DNA of 64,000 bases from Ferruginibacter paludis (GTDB taxonomy: Bacteria; Bacteroidota; Bacteroidia; Chitinophagales; Chitinophagaceae), in contig NZ_JAUFQJ010000004.1 of assembly GCF_030409685.1 (NCBI RefSeq), forward strand, positions 434,001 to 498,000. The letters are read 5' to 3'. A program made the translations under genes and the position numbers. Shown piece by piece: positions 34,459 through 43,843 of this stretch. The notes under the pieces are model-generated. The model worked only from the letters and a program-made list of their open reading frames with translations, was not told where the DNA came from and did not search any database. Position 1 is the stretch's first letter. Each line of letters opens with the position of its first letter.

Positions 34459-35673
34459 ATGATTTTTATAATGGCCTGGCGCAATATCTGGCGCAATAAA
34501 ATGCGGAGCATTGTAATCATCCTTTCAATAGCTATTGGATTATTTGCAGGCATCGCAGTGCTGGCCTTGTACAAAGGCATGATGAAAAGCCGTGTACGTG
34601 CGGTGATTGACGCGGAGGTGGGGCACCTGCAATTGCACAACAGGCATTTTAAAAAAGACTTTGAGCCGGCTTTTGTTATACCCGGTGGTGTTGCTGTTTT
34701 AAAATCCATTACGGCAATGGCCGGCGTTAAATCAGCTGCGCCAAGAAGCATTACCAATGGCATGCTCGCTACCACCACCGGCAGCGCCGGCGTACAAATC
34801 AATGGTATTGTGCCACACCTTGAATACGCCACTTCGCAACTGAAAAATAAAATCATTGAGGGCAAGCCATTTGATACTGCGAAGCAAAATGAAGTGATGA
34901 TTGGTAAAAAACTGGCCACCAAAATGAAAGTCAAAACCAGGTCGAAACTGGTGCTGACCTTTACTGATACTTCGGGCAATATTGTATCCGCCGCTTTTAA
35001 AGTTGCAGCAATTTATCAAAGCGATAACGCCCCGCTGGATGAAAGAAATGTATACGTCACCATGACCGACCTGAATGCATTACTCTCCATTGGCAATGCT
35101 TTTCATGAAATAGCGGTGCTGCTGAACAACGACAACGAAGTAAAAAACATGCTGCAACAATTACAAAATAAATTTCCTGTTTGCCAGGTAGAATCGTGGC
35201 AGGAAATTTCTCCCGAAACGGATCTGCTGGTGAAAACCACCGACCAGTATTCTTATATCATCATGGTCATTATCATGTTTGCGCTGGCGTTTGGCATCAT
35301 CAACACCATGCTGATGGCCATACTGGAACGCACAAGGGAAATCGGCATGATGATGGCGCTGGGCACCAGCAAAATAAAAATATTCAACCTTGTATTGCTG
35401 GAGACTTTCTTTTTAACACTCGCCGGCACACCTGCAGGGTTGCTGGTGGGCTGGCTGCTTACGGGTTACTACACTAAACATGGGCTCGACCTATCGGGCA
35501 TGGGCCGCGACATGATGAGCAGCTTCGGTTTTAACACCATGATTTACCCTGAATTTCCCTGGGATAAATTAACCGGTATCCTGCTGATTGTTTTCTGCAC
35601 CGCCATCCTGTCCTGTTTGTTTCCGGCCATCAAGGCATTGCAATTAAAACCTGTTGACGCATTAAGAAATTAA
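34459..35673 (+). CDS. FtsX/LolE-type ABC permease
   Basis: A 404-residue permease with the same arrangement as its upstream neighbour: N-terminal helix (SIVIILSIAIGLFAGIAVLALY), periplasmic domain, and three C-terminal helices (SYIIMVIIMFALAFGIINTMLMAIL, VLLETFFLTLAGTPAGLLVGW, GILLIVFCTAILSCLFPAIKAL) ending in LKPVDALRN. The TREIGMMMALG motif is the FtsX-family coupling region. The ATPase gene follows after 11 nt. Confidence 0.88.
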   Translation: MIFIMAWRNIWRNKMRSIVIILSIAIGLFAGIAVLALYKGMMKSRVRAVIDAEVGHLQLHNRHFKKDFEPAFVIPGGVAVLKSITAMAGVKSAAPRSITNGMLATTTGSAGVQINGIVPHLEYATSQLKNKIIEGKPFDTAKQNEVMIGKKLATKMKVKTRSKLVLTFTDTSGNIVSAAFKVAAIYQSDNAPLDERNVYVTMTDLNALLSIGNAFHEIAVLLNNDNEVKNMLQQLQNKFPVCQVESWQEISPETDLLVKTTDQYSYIIMVIIMFALAFGIINTMLMAILERTREIGMMMALGTSKIKIFNLVLLETFFLTLAGTPAGLLVGWLLTGYYTKHGLDLSGMGRDMMSSFGFNTMIYPEFPWDKLTGILLIVFCTAILSCLFPAIKALQLKPVDALRN

Positions 35674-35684
35674 AAGCAACCTAT

Positions 35685-36410
35685 ATGAACACGGTAATAG
35701 ACGCACATAATATCAGTAAAGTATATAACCCCACCACCATACCGGTGTACGCGGTAAATAACGTTCACCTGCATTTGCAAAAAGGAGAATTCACCGCACT
35801 TGTAGGCCCTTCGGGTTCAGGTAAAACAACCTTACTGAATATGATTGGCGGGCTGGACCGGCCTGATGAAGGAAACATTTTTATCAATGGTATTGATATT
35901 ACAAAACTATCGGCAAACGAGCTGATCAGTTTCCGCTTGCAAAATATAGGCTTTGTCTTTCAGTCTTTCAACCTGATACCGGTATTAACCGCAAAGGAGA
36001 ATGTGGAGTTTATTATGCAATTGCAAAAAGCCAGTAAACAGCAGCGGGAAGAAAGAGTAAAAACACTGTTTGCCCAGATAGGTTTGCAGGATAAACTCAA
36101 CGAACGGCCTTCCAGGCTGTCTGGCGGACAACAACAGCGGGTGGCTGTGGCAAGGGCGCTGGCCTCCCGGCCGCAGTTTGTTTTAGCAGATGAACCTACC
36201 GCAAACCTGGATACAAAATCTGCTTTTAACCTGCTGGATATTATGGCCAGGTTAAACAGGGAAGAAAATATTACTTTTCTTTTTTCTACGCACGACCAGC
36301 GGGTGATCGACAGGGCCAGGCGGGTGATTACCCTGGTTGATGGAAGGATCGTACAGGACACCGCCGAGGTATCTACCCAACATGAAGAAGCAGCTGCTGT
36401 AAAAACATGA
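35685..36410 (+). CDS. LolD/MacB-type ABC ATPase
   Basis: A 241-residue ATPase with Walker A VGPSGSGKTTLLN near residue 42, Q-loop FVFQSFNLIPVLTAKENVEF, signature LSGGQQQRVAVARAL and Walker B VLADEPTANLDT. These are the hallmarks of the ATPases that drive FtsX-type permeases. It overlaps the next gene by 4 nt (ATGA), which couples their translation. Confidence 0.93.
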   Translation: MNTVIDAHNISKVYNPTTIPVYAVNNVHLHLQKGEFTALVGPSGSGKTTLLNMIGGLDRPDEGNIFINGIDITKLSANELISFRLQNIGFVFQSFNLIPVLTAKENVEFIMQLQKASKQQREERVKTLFAQIGLQDKLNERPSRLSGGQQQRVAVARALASRPQFVLADEPTANLDTKSAFNLLDIMARLNREENITFLFSTHDQRVIDRARRVITLVDGRIVQDTAEVSTQHEEAAAVKT

Positions 36411-37561
36411 TCAAACACTTAACCATATTTTTCTGCTGCTTTGCTGTATTGCAGGCGTCCGGCCAGGACACGGCTACCCTTCCCAAAAAATTAACCATCA
36501 ATGGTTATATCAAAAATTTGCAAACCCTTAGTTTTGACCAAAATTTCGATCACCTTATTTCAGGTAACCTGCTACACAACCGCCTGAATGTAAAGTGGAA
36601 ACCATCCGGCAAATTAACGGCTGTAACAGAAATACGTAGCCGCCTTTTTTGGGGAGAACAAGTAAAGGTTACGCCGGGATTTGCAGCACAACTGCGGAAC
36701 GACAATGAAAAACTAAACCTCCAGCAAGTGTGGATTGATAAACCTTCCCTGGTTTTGCATACAAACGTAGAACGGCTGTATGCAGACTGGAGCAATGAAA
36801 AATGGAATATACGGTTAGGAAGGCAGCGGATCAACTGGGGCATTACCACCAACTGGAATCCAAATGATATTTTTAATACTTATAACTTCCTGGATTTTGA
36901 TTACGAAGAACGCCCCGGCATTGATGGCGCAAAAATAGAACATACTTTCAGCAGCGGACTTAAAACAGCATTGGCATACACCAATACCGGTAAAAAAGAG
37001 GGCACTGTAGCCGCCATAAAATATGCGGTTAATAAATGGAACTATGATATGCAGCTGATTACCGGCTGGTATAAAAATCATCCTACTATTGGGGCAGGCT
37101 GGGCTGGCCCTGTTAAAGATGCCGGTTTTAAAGGTGAGGCTCAATATTTTTTTGCCGGCGGGGATTCTGCCGGTCACTTCAACATTTCGCTGGAGGCCGA
37201 TTACATGTTTAAGAAAGGCTGGTATGCAAATATTGGTGTGCTTTACAACAGCCAGGGTTTGTATCAGCCCGTCTCCAACTGGCAAATTATTAATCTTAAG
37301 CTATCCCCGGAAAACCTGATGCCAACCAAATGGAATATCCTGGCTACCACCAACAAAACATTTACACCTTTGCTTTCTGCCAATATCAGTTTGCTGTTTG
37401 CGCCCGGCACCAACCTGCTCATTTTATTTCCGGCGGTGCAATATAACCTGGCTGCCAACCTCGATGTAAACCTGGTGTGGCAATCTTTTTTTGTGCAGCA
37501 AGCACAACATTTTGAAGCAGAAAATCACCAGTGCTTTTTACGGTTTAAATGGAGTTTTTGA
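36407..37561 (+). CDS. outer-membrane beta-barrel protein of the ABC operon
   Basis: A 384-residue outer-membrane protein with a signal peptide ending VLQASGQ. It has many amphipathic strands, for example NRLNVKWKPSGKLTAVTEIRS and LNLQQVWIDKPSLVL, and an aromatic C-terminus (CFLRFKWSF). It shows the porin-like pattern of strand-turn-strand but no known domain that I can name; DUF1302-like or alginate-export-like barrels are possible. Its start overlaps the ATPase gene by 4 nt, so it belongs to the same system, as the outer-membrane end. Confidence 0.7.
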   Translation: MIKHLTIFFCCFAVLQASGQDTATLPKKLTINGYIKNLQTLSFDQNFDHLISGNLLHNRLNVKWKPSGKLTAVTEIRSRLFWGEQVKVTPGFAAQLRNDNEKLNLQQVWIDKPSLVLHTNVERLYADWSNEKWNIRLGRQRINWGITTNWNPNDIFNTYNFLDFDYEERPGIDGAKIEHTFSSGLKTALAYTNTGKKEGTVAAIKYAVNKWNYDMQLITGWYKNHPTIGAGWAGPVKDAGFKGEAQYFFAGGDSAGHFNISLEADYMFKKGWYANIGVLYNSQGLYQPVSNWQIINLKLSPENLMPTKWNILATTNKTFTPLLSANISLLFAPGTNLLILFPAVQYNLAANLDVNLVWQSFFVQQAQHFEAENHQCFLRFKWSF

Positions 37562-37837
37562 CCGGAAGATAAAAAATAAACGCATGCCCGTTATACCCCC
37601 AAAGAGCAGCGGATATTGTTAAGTTTCGTGCAGGTATTTGCGTTACTGCTGCGCTATGTTACTCGCCACATCCAATTTCCCCGTTGCAGCCGGATAGTAT
37701 TTATTCCGCGGAGGCTCCAGATAATTAGTTGCAGATATTTCATTGAGGAGCATTACACCCACGGGTACAATTACAGAATTTGTCAGTACTATTTTTGAAT
37801 TCGGAACTGTTGATAGCCTACATTTACATCCGCAGCA

Positions 37838-39319
37838 ATGCAAAAAAATATGCACATGGACGGTAATCTTGATAATCTTAAACGACTGCTCGAAAGCATC
37901 AAAACAATTGGCTTTTGGGACCGGCTTTTTGGCTGGAGAAAAATCAACAATCAATTGATGGATGCAGCTGCCGACCTGCAAAAACTGGTTTCAAATAATG
38001 ATAATTTAAAAGCCGGTCTTTACAACCTCGAAGCAGTTAACAACGGGCTTAACAAAGACCTGGCAATTAAAATTGAGTTGCTTATAAAAAACAATGCAGA
38101 GGTGGAAAGACTGCATTCAACAGCCCAAACTTTAAACAGTACCATATCCAGTTTTACCGCCGACCTTTCTGCCGCCAAAGAAAATATAAAAGGCCAGGAA
38201 GCACAGATCAATCAGCTTTATACAGACAATGCACTGTTAACAGAAAAGAACAGTCAGTTACATGCCGAAAACAAAAGACTGACCGAAAATGCCGGAACCA
38301 ACACACAGACAATTTCAGCCCTCGCCCAACGAAAGAATGAGATAGAGATTGAACTGGCTGAAATAAAAAAAGATATACAACATGTACAGCTTGAATTAAG
38401 TGAAGTAAAAAAACAAAACATACAACTCAGCAGTGATGAAGCCTTCCGGCAACAACACCATTCCAGTTCACTGGCATCGCTGACAAAAATTCAGGACCAA
38501 ATACAAACAGAACGCAGCAGGGAAATTGAAGAAAGAAATAGTAAAGCAATTGAACACATCAGGCAATTAAAAGAAACCTGGAACCGGCACCAGGATAGCG
38601 CAAAGAATAGCATCAAATCCATCTGCCAGAAGCATACGGTGCAGTATATAGAAAAAGTGCCGTTTAAAGGTGAGCCAGATAATACCTTACTGATATGTGA
38701 TGAATACATTGTTTTTGACGCCAAGAGCCCGGGCAGCGATGATCTTTCAAACTTCTCCAACTACTTAAAAGACCAGGCTGAAAAAGCAAATAAATATGCC
38801 AAACAGGAATTGGTGAAATCGGATATCTTTTTTGTTGTGCCCTCCAATACGCTCGACTTTCTAAATACGTTCGTTTACCGGCATGGCGATCATAATGTGT
38901 ACATCATTTCTGCTGATGCTTTGGAGCCGGTAGTGCTGGCATTAAAGAAGATTGAAGAATACGAATTTGCAGAGCAATTAAGTCCGGAAGACAGGGAAAA
39001 TATTTGCCGGGTGCTGGGCCGTTTTGCACATCTCTCAAAAAGAAGAATACAGGTGGATAGTTTTTTTGCAAAACAATTTATAGAGCTGGCCTACAAATGC
39101 GAAACTGATTTACCAAAAGATATACTGGACAGTGTAATTGAATTTGAAAAGGCGGAGAAGCTAAATCCACCGCAGGAGAAAAGGATAAAATCAATCCCTA
39201 TTGCTGAGCTGGAGAGTGAACATAAAAAAATTAAACAGGAAGCGGAAAGCAAAGGCATATTGATGGAAGATGAAAATATTTTTACAAGCATTAATGAACT
39301 GCCATTGTACAAAAAATAA
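37838..39319 (+). CDS. coiled-coil protein with RmuC-like C-terminal domain
   Basis: A 493-residue cytoplasmic protein. Residues about 40-230 are one long coiled coil (repeated LEAVNNGLNKDLAIK-type heptads). The C-terminal part, about 255-420, contains LLICDEYIVFDAKSPGSDD, with the D...D-A-K spacing of the PD-(D/E)xK-like core, and FFVVPSNTLDFLNTF; the layout matches RmuC, a protein with a restriction-nuclease-like core linked to recombination control. The similarity is structural only and I could not confirm all active-site residues, so the name is tentative. It stands alone, 276 nt after the barrel gene. Confidence 0.6.
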   Translation: MQKNMHMDGNLDNLKRLLESIKTIGFWDRLFGWRKINNQLMDAAADLQKLVSNNDNLKAGLYNLEAVNNGLNKDLAIKIELLIKNNAEVERLHSTAQTLNSTISSFTADLSAAKENIKGQEAQINQLYTDNALLTEKNSQLHAENKRLTENAGTNTQTISALAQRKNEIEIELAEIKKDIQHVQLELSEVKKQNIQLSSDEAFRQQHHSSSLASLTKIQDQIQTERSREIEERNSKAIEHIRQLKETWNRHQDSAKNSIKSICQKHTVQYIEKVPFKGEPDNTLLICDEYIVFDAKSPGSDDLSNFSNYLKDQAEKANKYAKQELVKSDIFFVVPSNTLDFLNTFVYRHGDHNVYIISADALEPVVLALKKIEEYEFAEQLSPEDRENICRVLGRFAHLSKRRIQVDSFFAKQFIELAYKCETDLPKDILDSVIEFEKAEKLNPPQEKRIKSIPIAELESEHKKIKQEAESKGILMEDENIFTSINELPLYKK

Positions 39320-39356
39320 AAGAACTTCACCACCTAAAAAGTGTAATCAACTGGTA

Positions 39357-39973
39357 TTAAAACCGCCTGCCCAACACAAGCGACAAGTGAGAAATATTAT
39401 CTCCGTTGGTATCTATTTGAAAACCCGCCATTGTTCCCAGTTGCAGCCGGTTTCTAAATGTGTAATTGTATTGCAGCTGAAGGCTTGCGCCGGCAGCATA
39501 TGTTCTTTGTGGTGTGGTATTTACAATATACAGTACCGGCATTGGCAGTCCTGTACCGGCAGGATAAAGTATCCCCAACTGATCAAAATAGGAGGACGAT
39601 TGAAGCCTTACCAACCCGCCAGCCTTCAGTTGAAATTCGTGCCGGCTGGTGCGAATGAAACTATAGCCTGCCAGACATTCTATTTGAAAACCGGCAGTCG
39701 TATACCTGAATGATCCGTCGTTTGTGTGCCCCGTGGATCAGTATAATAAAGCGGCTCTGCCCCGTCATGAATCGTGCCTCCCAATGCAATTGTCCAGGAA
39801 AGTTTCTTACGGAAGTATTTTTCGTATGCGACAGCAAAGCTCACTCCCTTATTATCACCGGTACTATGGGTACTGCGTCCGGCAGCAATTTCAATGGTGT
39901 GTTCAGGAAGTTTTATTTGTGCAACCAAAGTATTTGAAACAAACAGCAGGGCGAGGAATAACAATGTTTTCAT
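39357..39973 (-). pseudogene. frameshifted small outer-membrane beta-barrel gene
   Basis: Two pieces on the minus strand belong together. The first (39973 down to about 39690) starts with a signal peptide (LFLALLFVSNTLVAQ) and barrel strands. The second frame reads YTTAGFQIECLAGYSF from about 39707 on and ends ISHLSLVLGRRF at 39357, a typical barrel C-terminus. The 617-nt span is not a multiple of 3, so there is one frameshift between about 39690 and 39740. Without it the product would be about 205 residues. It is either a real pseudogene or a sequence error; no named family. Confidence 0.7.
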
Positions 39974-40257
39974 ATTTTATTTTTTGCAGGTTTGAATTAT
40001 CACGTAATGATGAAAGCTGCTAATCAACACGTTACTTTTTATATTGTTGATATTACAACATATTGAAGATAAGGCGTTCTTTTAATGAAGATACAAGGTT
40101 ATGTTATTAGTGCCTTTTTTATCCACATTAACACAATAAAAACATTGCTTTTCTGCTTTACCATCTATATTAGTAACTGTTCTTTATTCTACAAAATATA
40201 TCGTGCATCATTTGCGGCAATTGAATTGTGATGAACGATTAAAACCTATAACCAGGC

Positions 40258-42897
40258 ATGGGAAAGTTGTACAGTAATAAGTTAATTGCAGGCGTTATTT
40301 GTTGCGTTCTTTTTACATCCTGCTCATTGGTAAGAAAAAACAGCGGCCGGTCGCAAAGCACGGCTTCTTTCGAAATAAAAACGGACCCCTACTATCAACC
40401 CAAAAAGAAATCTTTTTTTGAAAACCTGCTCAAACAGGGCACTGCCAATAAAGGCCTTTGTAACATCTATAAAAAAGACGACCGCTTCTATTTTGAAATA
40501 CCCGACTCGCTTTTTGAAAAAGACATCCTGGTTGTGAACCGCATTGCCAGGGCAGCTGCACAGGTAAGGCCCGATCATGAATACGCAGGTTATGGGGCCG
40601 ACCAGATTGGTGAAAACGTAATCCAGTTTTATAAAGGCACCAACAATAAAATATTTATCAAAAAGATTGATTATTCCGGCAGCCGTGCTGCGGACTCCAG
40701 TGATAACGGTATGTTCAGGGCCGTATCCAATTCCAACCTGTCTCCTATTATGGCGGCCTTTGATATCAAAGGTTATGGGCCCGACTCTTCCAGTGTACTG
40801 GTTGATATGACAGATTATATCAACAACGACAACGAACTTTTTTTCTTCAGCGGTCAGCAAAAAAGGCTGTATAGTTTAGGCGGCCTGCAAAACGATAAAT
40901 CGTATGTGCAGGGTGTTTCTTCCTTTCCGCTGAACATAGAAATAAAAACCGTAAAAACTTTTTCAAACGGTAATTCGGGTATGGCGCAGTCTATGCCCTA
41001 TTTAACGTATGAGCTCAATACCTCCATGGTGCTGCTGCCAAAAATACCCATGAAGGCCAGGGCGGTGGATGAAAGGGTTGGTTATTTTGGAAGAGGTTAT
41101 GTTGATTTTGACATTCCTCATCCGCAGGGCTTCAATGGCACCTGGCTGGTAACCCGCTGGAGGCTGGAGCCTAAAGAAGAAGACCTGGAAAAATATTACC
41201 GGGGCGAATTGGTAGAACCCAAAAAACCCATAGTTTACTATATAGACCCGGCCACGCCCAAAAAGTGGGTGCCGTATTTAATACAGGGTGTAAATGCCTG
41301 GCAAAAAGCGTTTGAAAAAGCTGGCTTTAAAAACGCCATTTATGCACAGGAAGCACCGTTAAACGATCCTGAGTGGAGCCTCGAAGATTCGAGACACAGT
41401 GCCATTGTTTACAAAGCTTCCTGGGTACAAAACGCCAGCGGACCAAACGTAAATGATCCACGCACGGGCGAGATACTTGAAACGCATATCAACTGGTATC
41501 ATAACATCACCGAAATTCTGCATGACTGGTATTTTATACAGGCTTCACCAAGCGACACGGCCGCCCGCAAAATGATTTTGAGCGACAGCCTGATGGGTAA
41601 ATTAATAACGTTTGTCTGCAGTCACGAAGTAGGCCATACGCTTGGGCTGGCGCATAATTTTGCTTCTTCTGCCACCGTGCCGGTTGATAGTCTGCGTAGC
41701 AAAAACTGGGTGGATTCCAATGGCATTTGCCCTTCCATTATGGATTACGCCCGTTTTAATTACGTGGCCCAACCCGAAGATTGTATGACCGAACAGGAAC
41801 TCATTCCCCGCATCGGCGCCTATGATGAATGGGCCATTGACTGGGGCTACCGATGGTTACCGCCTATGAAAAACGCAGCCGCAGAAAAAGAGTATTTAAA
41901 TCAATGGGTAATAAAAAAGCTGGAAGACTCTTCATTATTATACGCCTACAGCGGCTCCAGTTGCCAGGCAGAAGATTTGGGTGACGATGCCGTGAAGGCA
42001 GGAAAATACGGCATTAAAAATTTAAAACAGATACTACCCCAATTACTAAACTGGGCAAAGTTGCCAGACGAAAATTATGACGCCGCCGGTAAAATGGAAG
42101 ATCAGCTGATGTACCAGTATAAACGCTATTTATCGCATGTGAGCCAAAGTATTGGTGGCCGTTATTTAACGCCCAAAACCGTGGAGCAAAAAGGCAATGT
42201 GGTAGACTACGCAGACCGCAGCAAACAAAAGGCGGCCGTTAATTTTTTGCAGGAAGAATTATTTAAAACACCCAGCTGGCTATTCAATAAACAATTGTAT
42301 GCAGCAACCGGTGGTGCAGGTTATATGGATGTGCTGAACATTCAGAAAGATGTATTGAATGAAATCATGTCGCCCCGTATCATCAACCGCATGATTTATT
42401 TGCAGGCATTACAACCGTCCAAAGCCTACACGCCCAACCAGTTTTTTACCGATCTTGAAACCGGCATATGGTCAGAGTTAACCACCAATAAACCAGTTGA
42501 TCTGTACCGCAGGAATTTACAAAAAGCTTATGTGGCGCAGTTATTAAGCCTGCAGGATGGTATAGAATCAGCCCAGGGCAATAGTTATGCTGCTGATTTG
42601 GGCATGATCGATTTACTATCTGTTTTAAAAGCGCATAAAGCACAATTGGCAAAAAAGATTGACAGTGCCTTATCAATGTGCAAAGACGAAGAAACAAAGT
42701 GGCATCTGGCAGATATAGCAGGCAGAATCAAAAGCAGTTCAGCAATCGGTTCGCAAAACTCCACCCGCCCGGCCAGCAACAACGCATTCAATCAACAATC
42801 TTTACAAGATGCCATGCGGGATGAGATTCCCACACTTGAACAAAAAATGCAGGCAAAGCAAACCAATTGCTGGGGCAGAATGGATCAAGAAAAATAA
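40258..42897 (+). CDS. zinc metalloprotease lipoprotein, DUF5117/DUF5118 type
   Basis: An 879-residue periplasmic or surface lipoprotein (lipobox FTSC near residue 22) with the extended zinc motif HEVGHTLGLAH at residues 456-466, the metzincin-type signature, followed by the SIMDYARFNYVAQPED Met-turn segment. The N-terminal half (residues 40-330) has beta-rich DUF5117/5118-like domains. Such genes are common in Bacteroidota. The substrate is unknown. The repeat-family copy starts 2 nt past its stop. Confidence 0.9.
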   Translation: MGKLYSNKLIAGVICCVLFTSCSLVRKNSGRSQSTASFEIKTDPYYQPKKKSFFENLLKQGTANKGLCNIYKKDDRFYFEIPDSLFEKDILVVNRIARAAAQVRPDHEYAGYGADQIGENVIQFYKGTNNKIFIKKIDYSGSRAADSSDNGMFRAVSNSNLSPIMAAFDIKGYGPDSSSVLVDMTDYINNDNELFFFSGQQKRLYSLGGLQNDKSYVQGVSSFPLNIEIKTVKTFSNGNSGMAQSMPYLTYELNTSMVLLPKIPMKARAVDERVGYFGRGYVDFDIPHPQGFNGTWLVTRWRLEPKEEDLEKYYRGELVEPKKPIVYYIDPATPKKWVPYLIQGVNAWQKAFEKAGFKNAIYAQEAPLNDPEWSLEDSRHSAIVYKASWVQNASGPNVNDPRTGEILETHINWYHNITEILHDWYFIQASPSDTAARKMILSDSLMGKLITFVCSHEVGHTLGLAHNFASSATVPVDSLRSKNWVDSNGICPSIMDYARFNYVAQPEDCMTEQELIPRIGAYDEWAIDWGYRWLPPMKNAAAEKEYLNQWVIKKLEDSSLLYAYSGSSCQAEDLGDDAVKAGKYGIKNLKQILPQLLNWAKLPDENYDAAGKMEDQLMYQYKRYLSHVSQSIGGRYLTPKTVEQKGNVVDYADRSKQKAAVNFLQEELFKTPSWLFNKQLYAATGGAGYMDVLNIQKDVLNEIMSPRIINRMIYLQALQPSKAYTPNQFFTDLETGIWSELTTNKPVDLYRRNLQKAYVAQLLSLQDGIESAQGNSYAADLGMIDLLSVLKAHKAQLAKKIDSALSMCKDEETKWHLADIAGRIKSSSAIGSQNSTRPASNNAFNQQSLQDAMRDEIPTLEQKMQAKQTNCWGRMDQEK

Positions 42898-42898
42898 T

Positions 42899-42950
42899 TG
42901 TCCGGGCCAAGAAGTTTTGTGGTTCTGTGTAGGCGTCGCACTCTTGTACA
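42899..42950 (-). repeat. repeat-family copy after the metalloprotease gene
   Basis: Reads TTGTCCGGGCC at its left end and GGCGTCGCACTCTTGTAC at its right end (42932-42949). Reversed, this is GTACAAGAG-TGCGACGCC followed by GGCCCGGACAA. It is the least altered copy in the window and has no palindrome between the core halves. Confidence 0.65.
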
Positions 42951-43125
42951 GTTGTTTTTTATTGCGGCTTTGGCGTTCGGATTTAACAAGTCCTCCTTTA
43001 TTTGATAAATTCTTTAATCGCAACTTCAGCCGACTTTCTTTTGATGTTGGCTCTTGTTAATTTATTGCTTTCGCCTCCACAGCCAGCGGGCTGCCTAACT
43101 GGAACGCCGCTGCTTTGCTTCTTTC

Positions 43126-43156
43126 AAAAAAATGATCCGCCGCGGCGGATTTTTTT
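43126..43156. terminator. bidirectional palindromic terminator
   Basis: ATCCGCCGCGGCGGAT at 43135-43150 is a perfect 16-bp palindrome with A run before and T run after, so it can terminate on either strand. It lies 230 nt past the plus-strand metalloprotease stop. Confidence 0.65.
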
Positions 43157-43337
43157 AGTTCCGGCAATCCGGAACCGTTGCAAAAGAGGCGGCTTATCCA
43201 TTACTGTTTTCAGCCCGAGCCAGTAACTTGTAAGCTTCTACAGTTAGCCCGGCAGCAATTTGTACTTAAGCCGTAACAAGTCCAACAATAGAATTACTAA
43301 AGCTGAAACCACTTTGCACAAAAGCTACACAAAGCTG

Positions 43338-43380
43338 CAAGCCAGCAACGGGCTGTATTCGTTGCTGGCTTGACTTTTTT
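43338..43380 (+). terminator. 13-bp stem followed by T run
   Basis: CAAGCCAGCAACG (43338-43350) pairs perfectly with CGTTGCTGGCTTG (43360-43372) around a 9-nt loop, followed by ACTTTTTTTTG. Classic intrinsic-terminator shape on the plus strand, though no plus-strand gene ends near it. Confidence 0.6.
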
Positions 43381-43383
43381 TTG

Positions 43384-43415
43384 TTACTTTTTTTGTGTCA
43401 AGACAAAAAAAGTAA
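43384..43415. repeat. perfect 13-bp inverted repeat with a 6-nt loop
   Basis: TTACTTTTTTTGT (43384-43396) is perfectly mirrored by ACAAAAAAAGTAA (43403-43415). It lies immediately next to the preceding hairpin; the two together form one compact structured block. Confidence 0.6.
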
Positions 43416-43558
43416 AGTAAGGATCAACAATTAAATAAATATCTGCAAGTTAAATACAGAATAAATCCAGCTGGCGCAGGGCTCTGACAGTAAGTCCTCA
43501 AAATCGTTGAGCCAATCAAATTCCGACGATTAAAAAGACACTTCCCATCTCAGCAAAA

Positions 43559-43723
43559 GCCGCTGTTGTGTCTCATGACCAACAGCCGGAACGTTGAATC
43601 GCCAATTACGTTGAATTCGCCTTATACTTGATAATTTAGATTCGCAATATTAGAATGCCCGCACATTATTGAACATATCATCTTGCGCAGCTTCGGTTGT
43701 TGGTCAGGAGACACAACAACGGC
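43559..43723. repeat. long imperfect inverted-repeat pair (REPIN-like)
   Basis: The arm at 43559-43590 contains CTGTTGTGTCTCATGACC and the arm at 43692-43723, when reversed, reads TTGTTGTGTCTCCTGACC, so about 30 nt match with roughly four mismatches. About 100 nt separate the arms. The layout is like a doublet of REP sequences or a very short mobile element. Confidence 0.5.
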
Positions 43724-43843
43724 GCCCGAGGGACATGGAAATTATTTGAATTGATGAGCTAATACCAACAACGGCAAAAAAAATTGTGGCATAGCGGTAT
43801 ATTTTCGGTAGTTGATTATGAGTACTAAAGTAGGGCTTTGTTT

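Larger units (their letters stand above)
42951..43843. other. gene-free, hairpin-rich spacer between convergent genes
   Basis: About 900 nt between the metalloprotease (plus) and the GH9 gene (minus). It holds a terminator palindrome at 43135, a 13-bp stem at 43338-43372, a second 13-bp stem at 43384-43415 and an inverted-repeat pair at 43559-43723. Short frames in it have no recognisable content. Confidence 0.65.
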
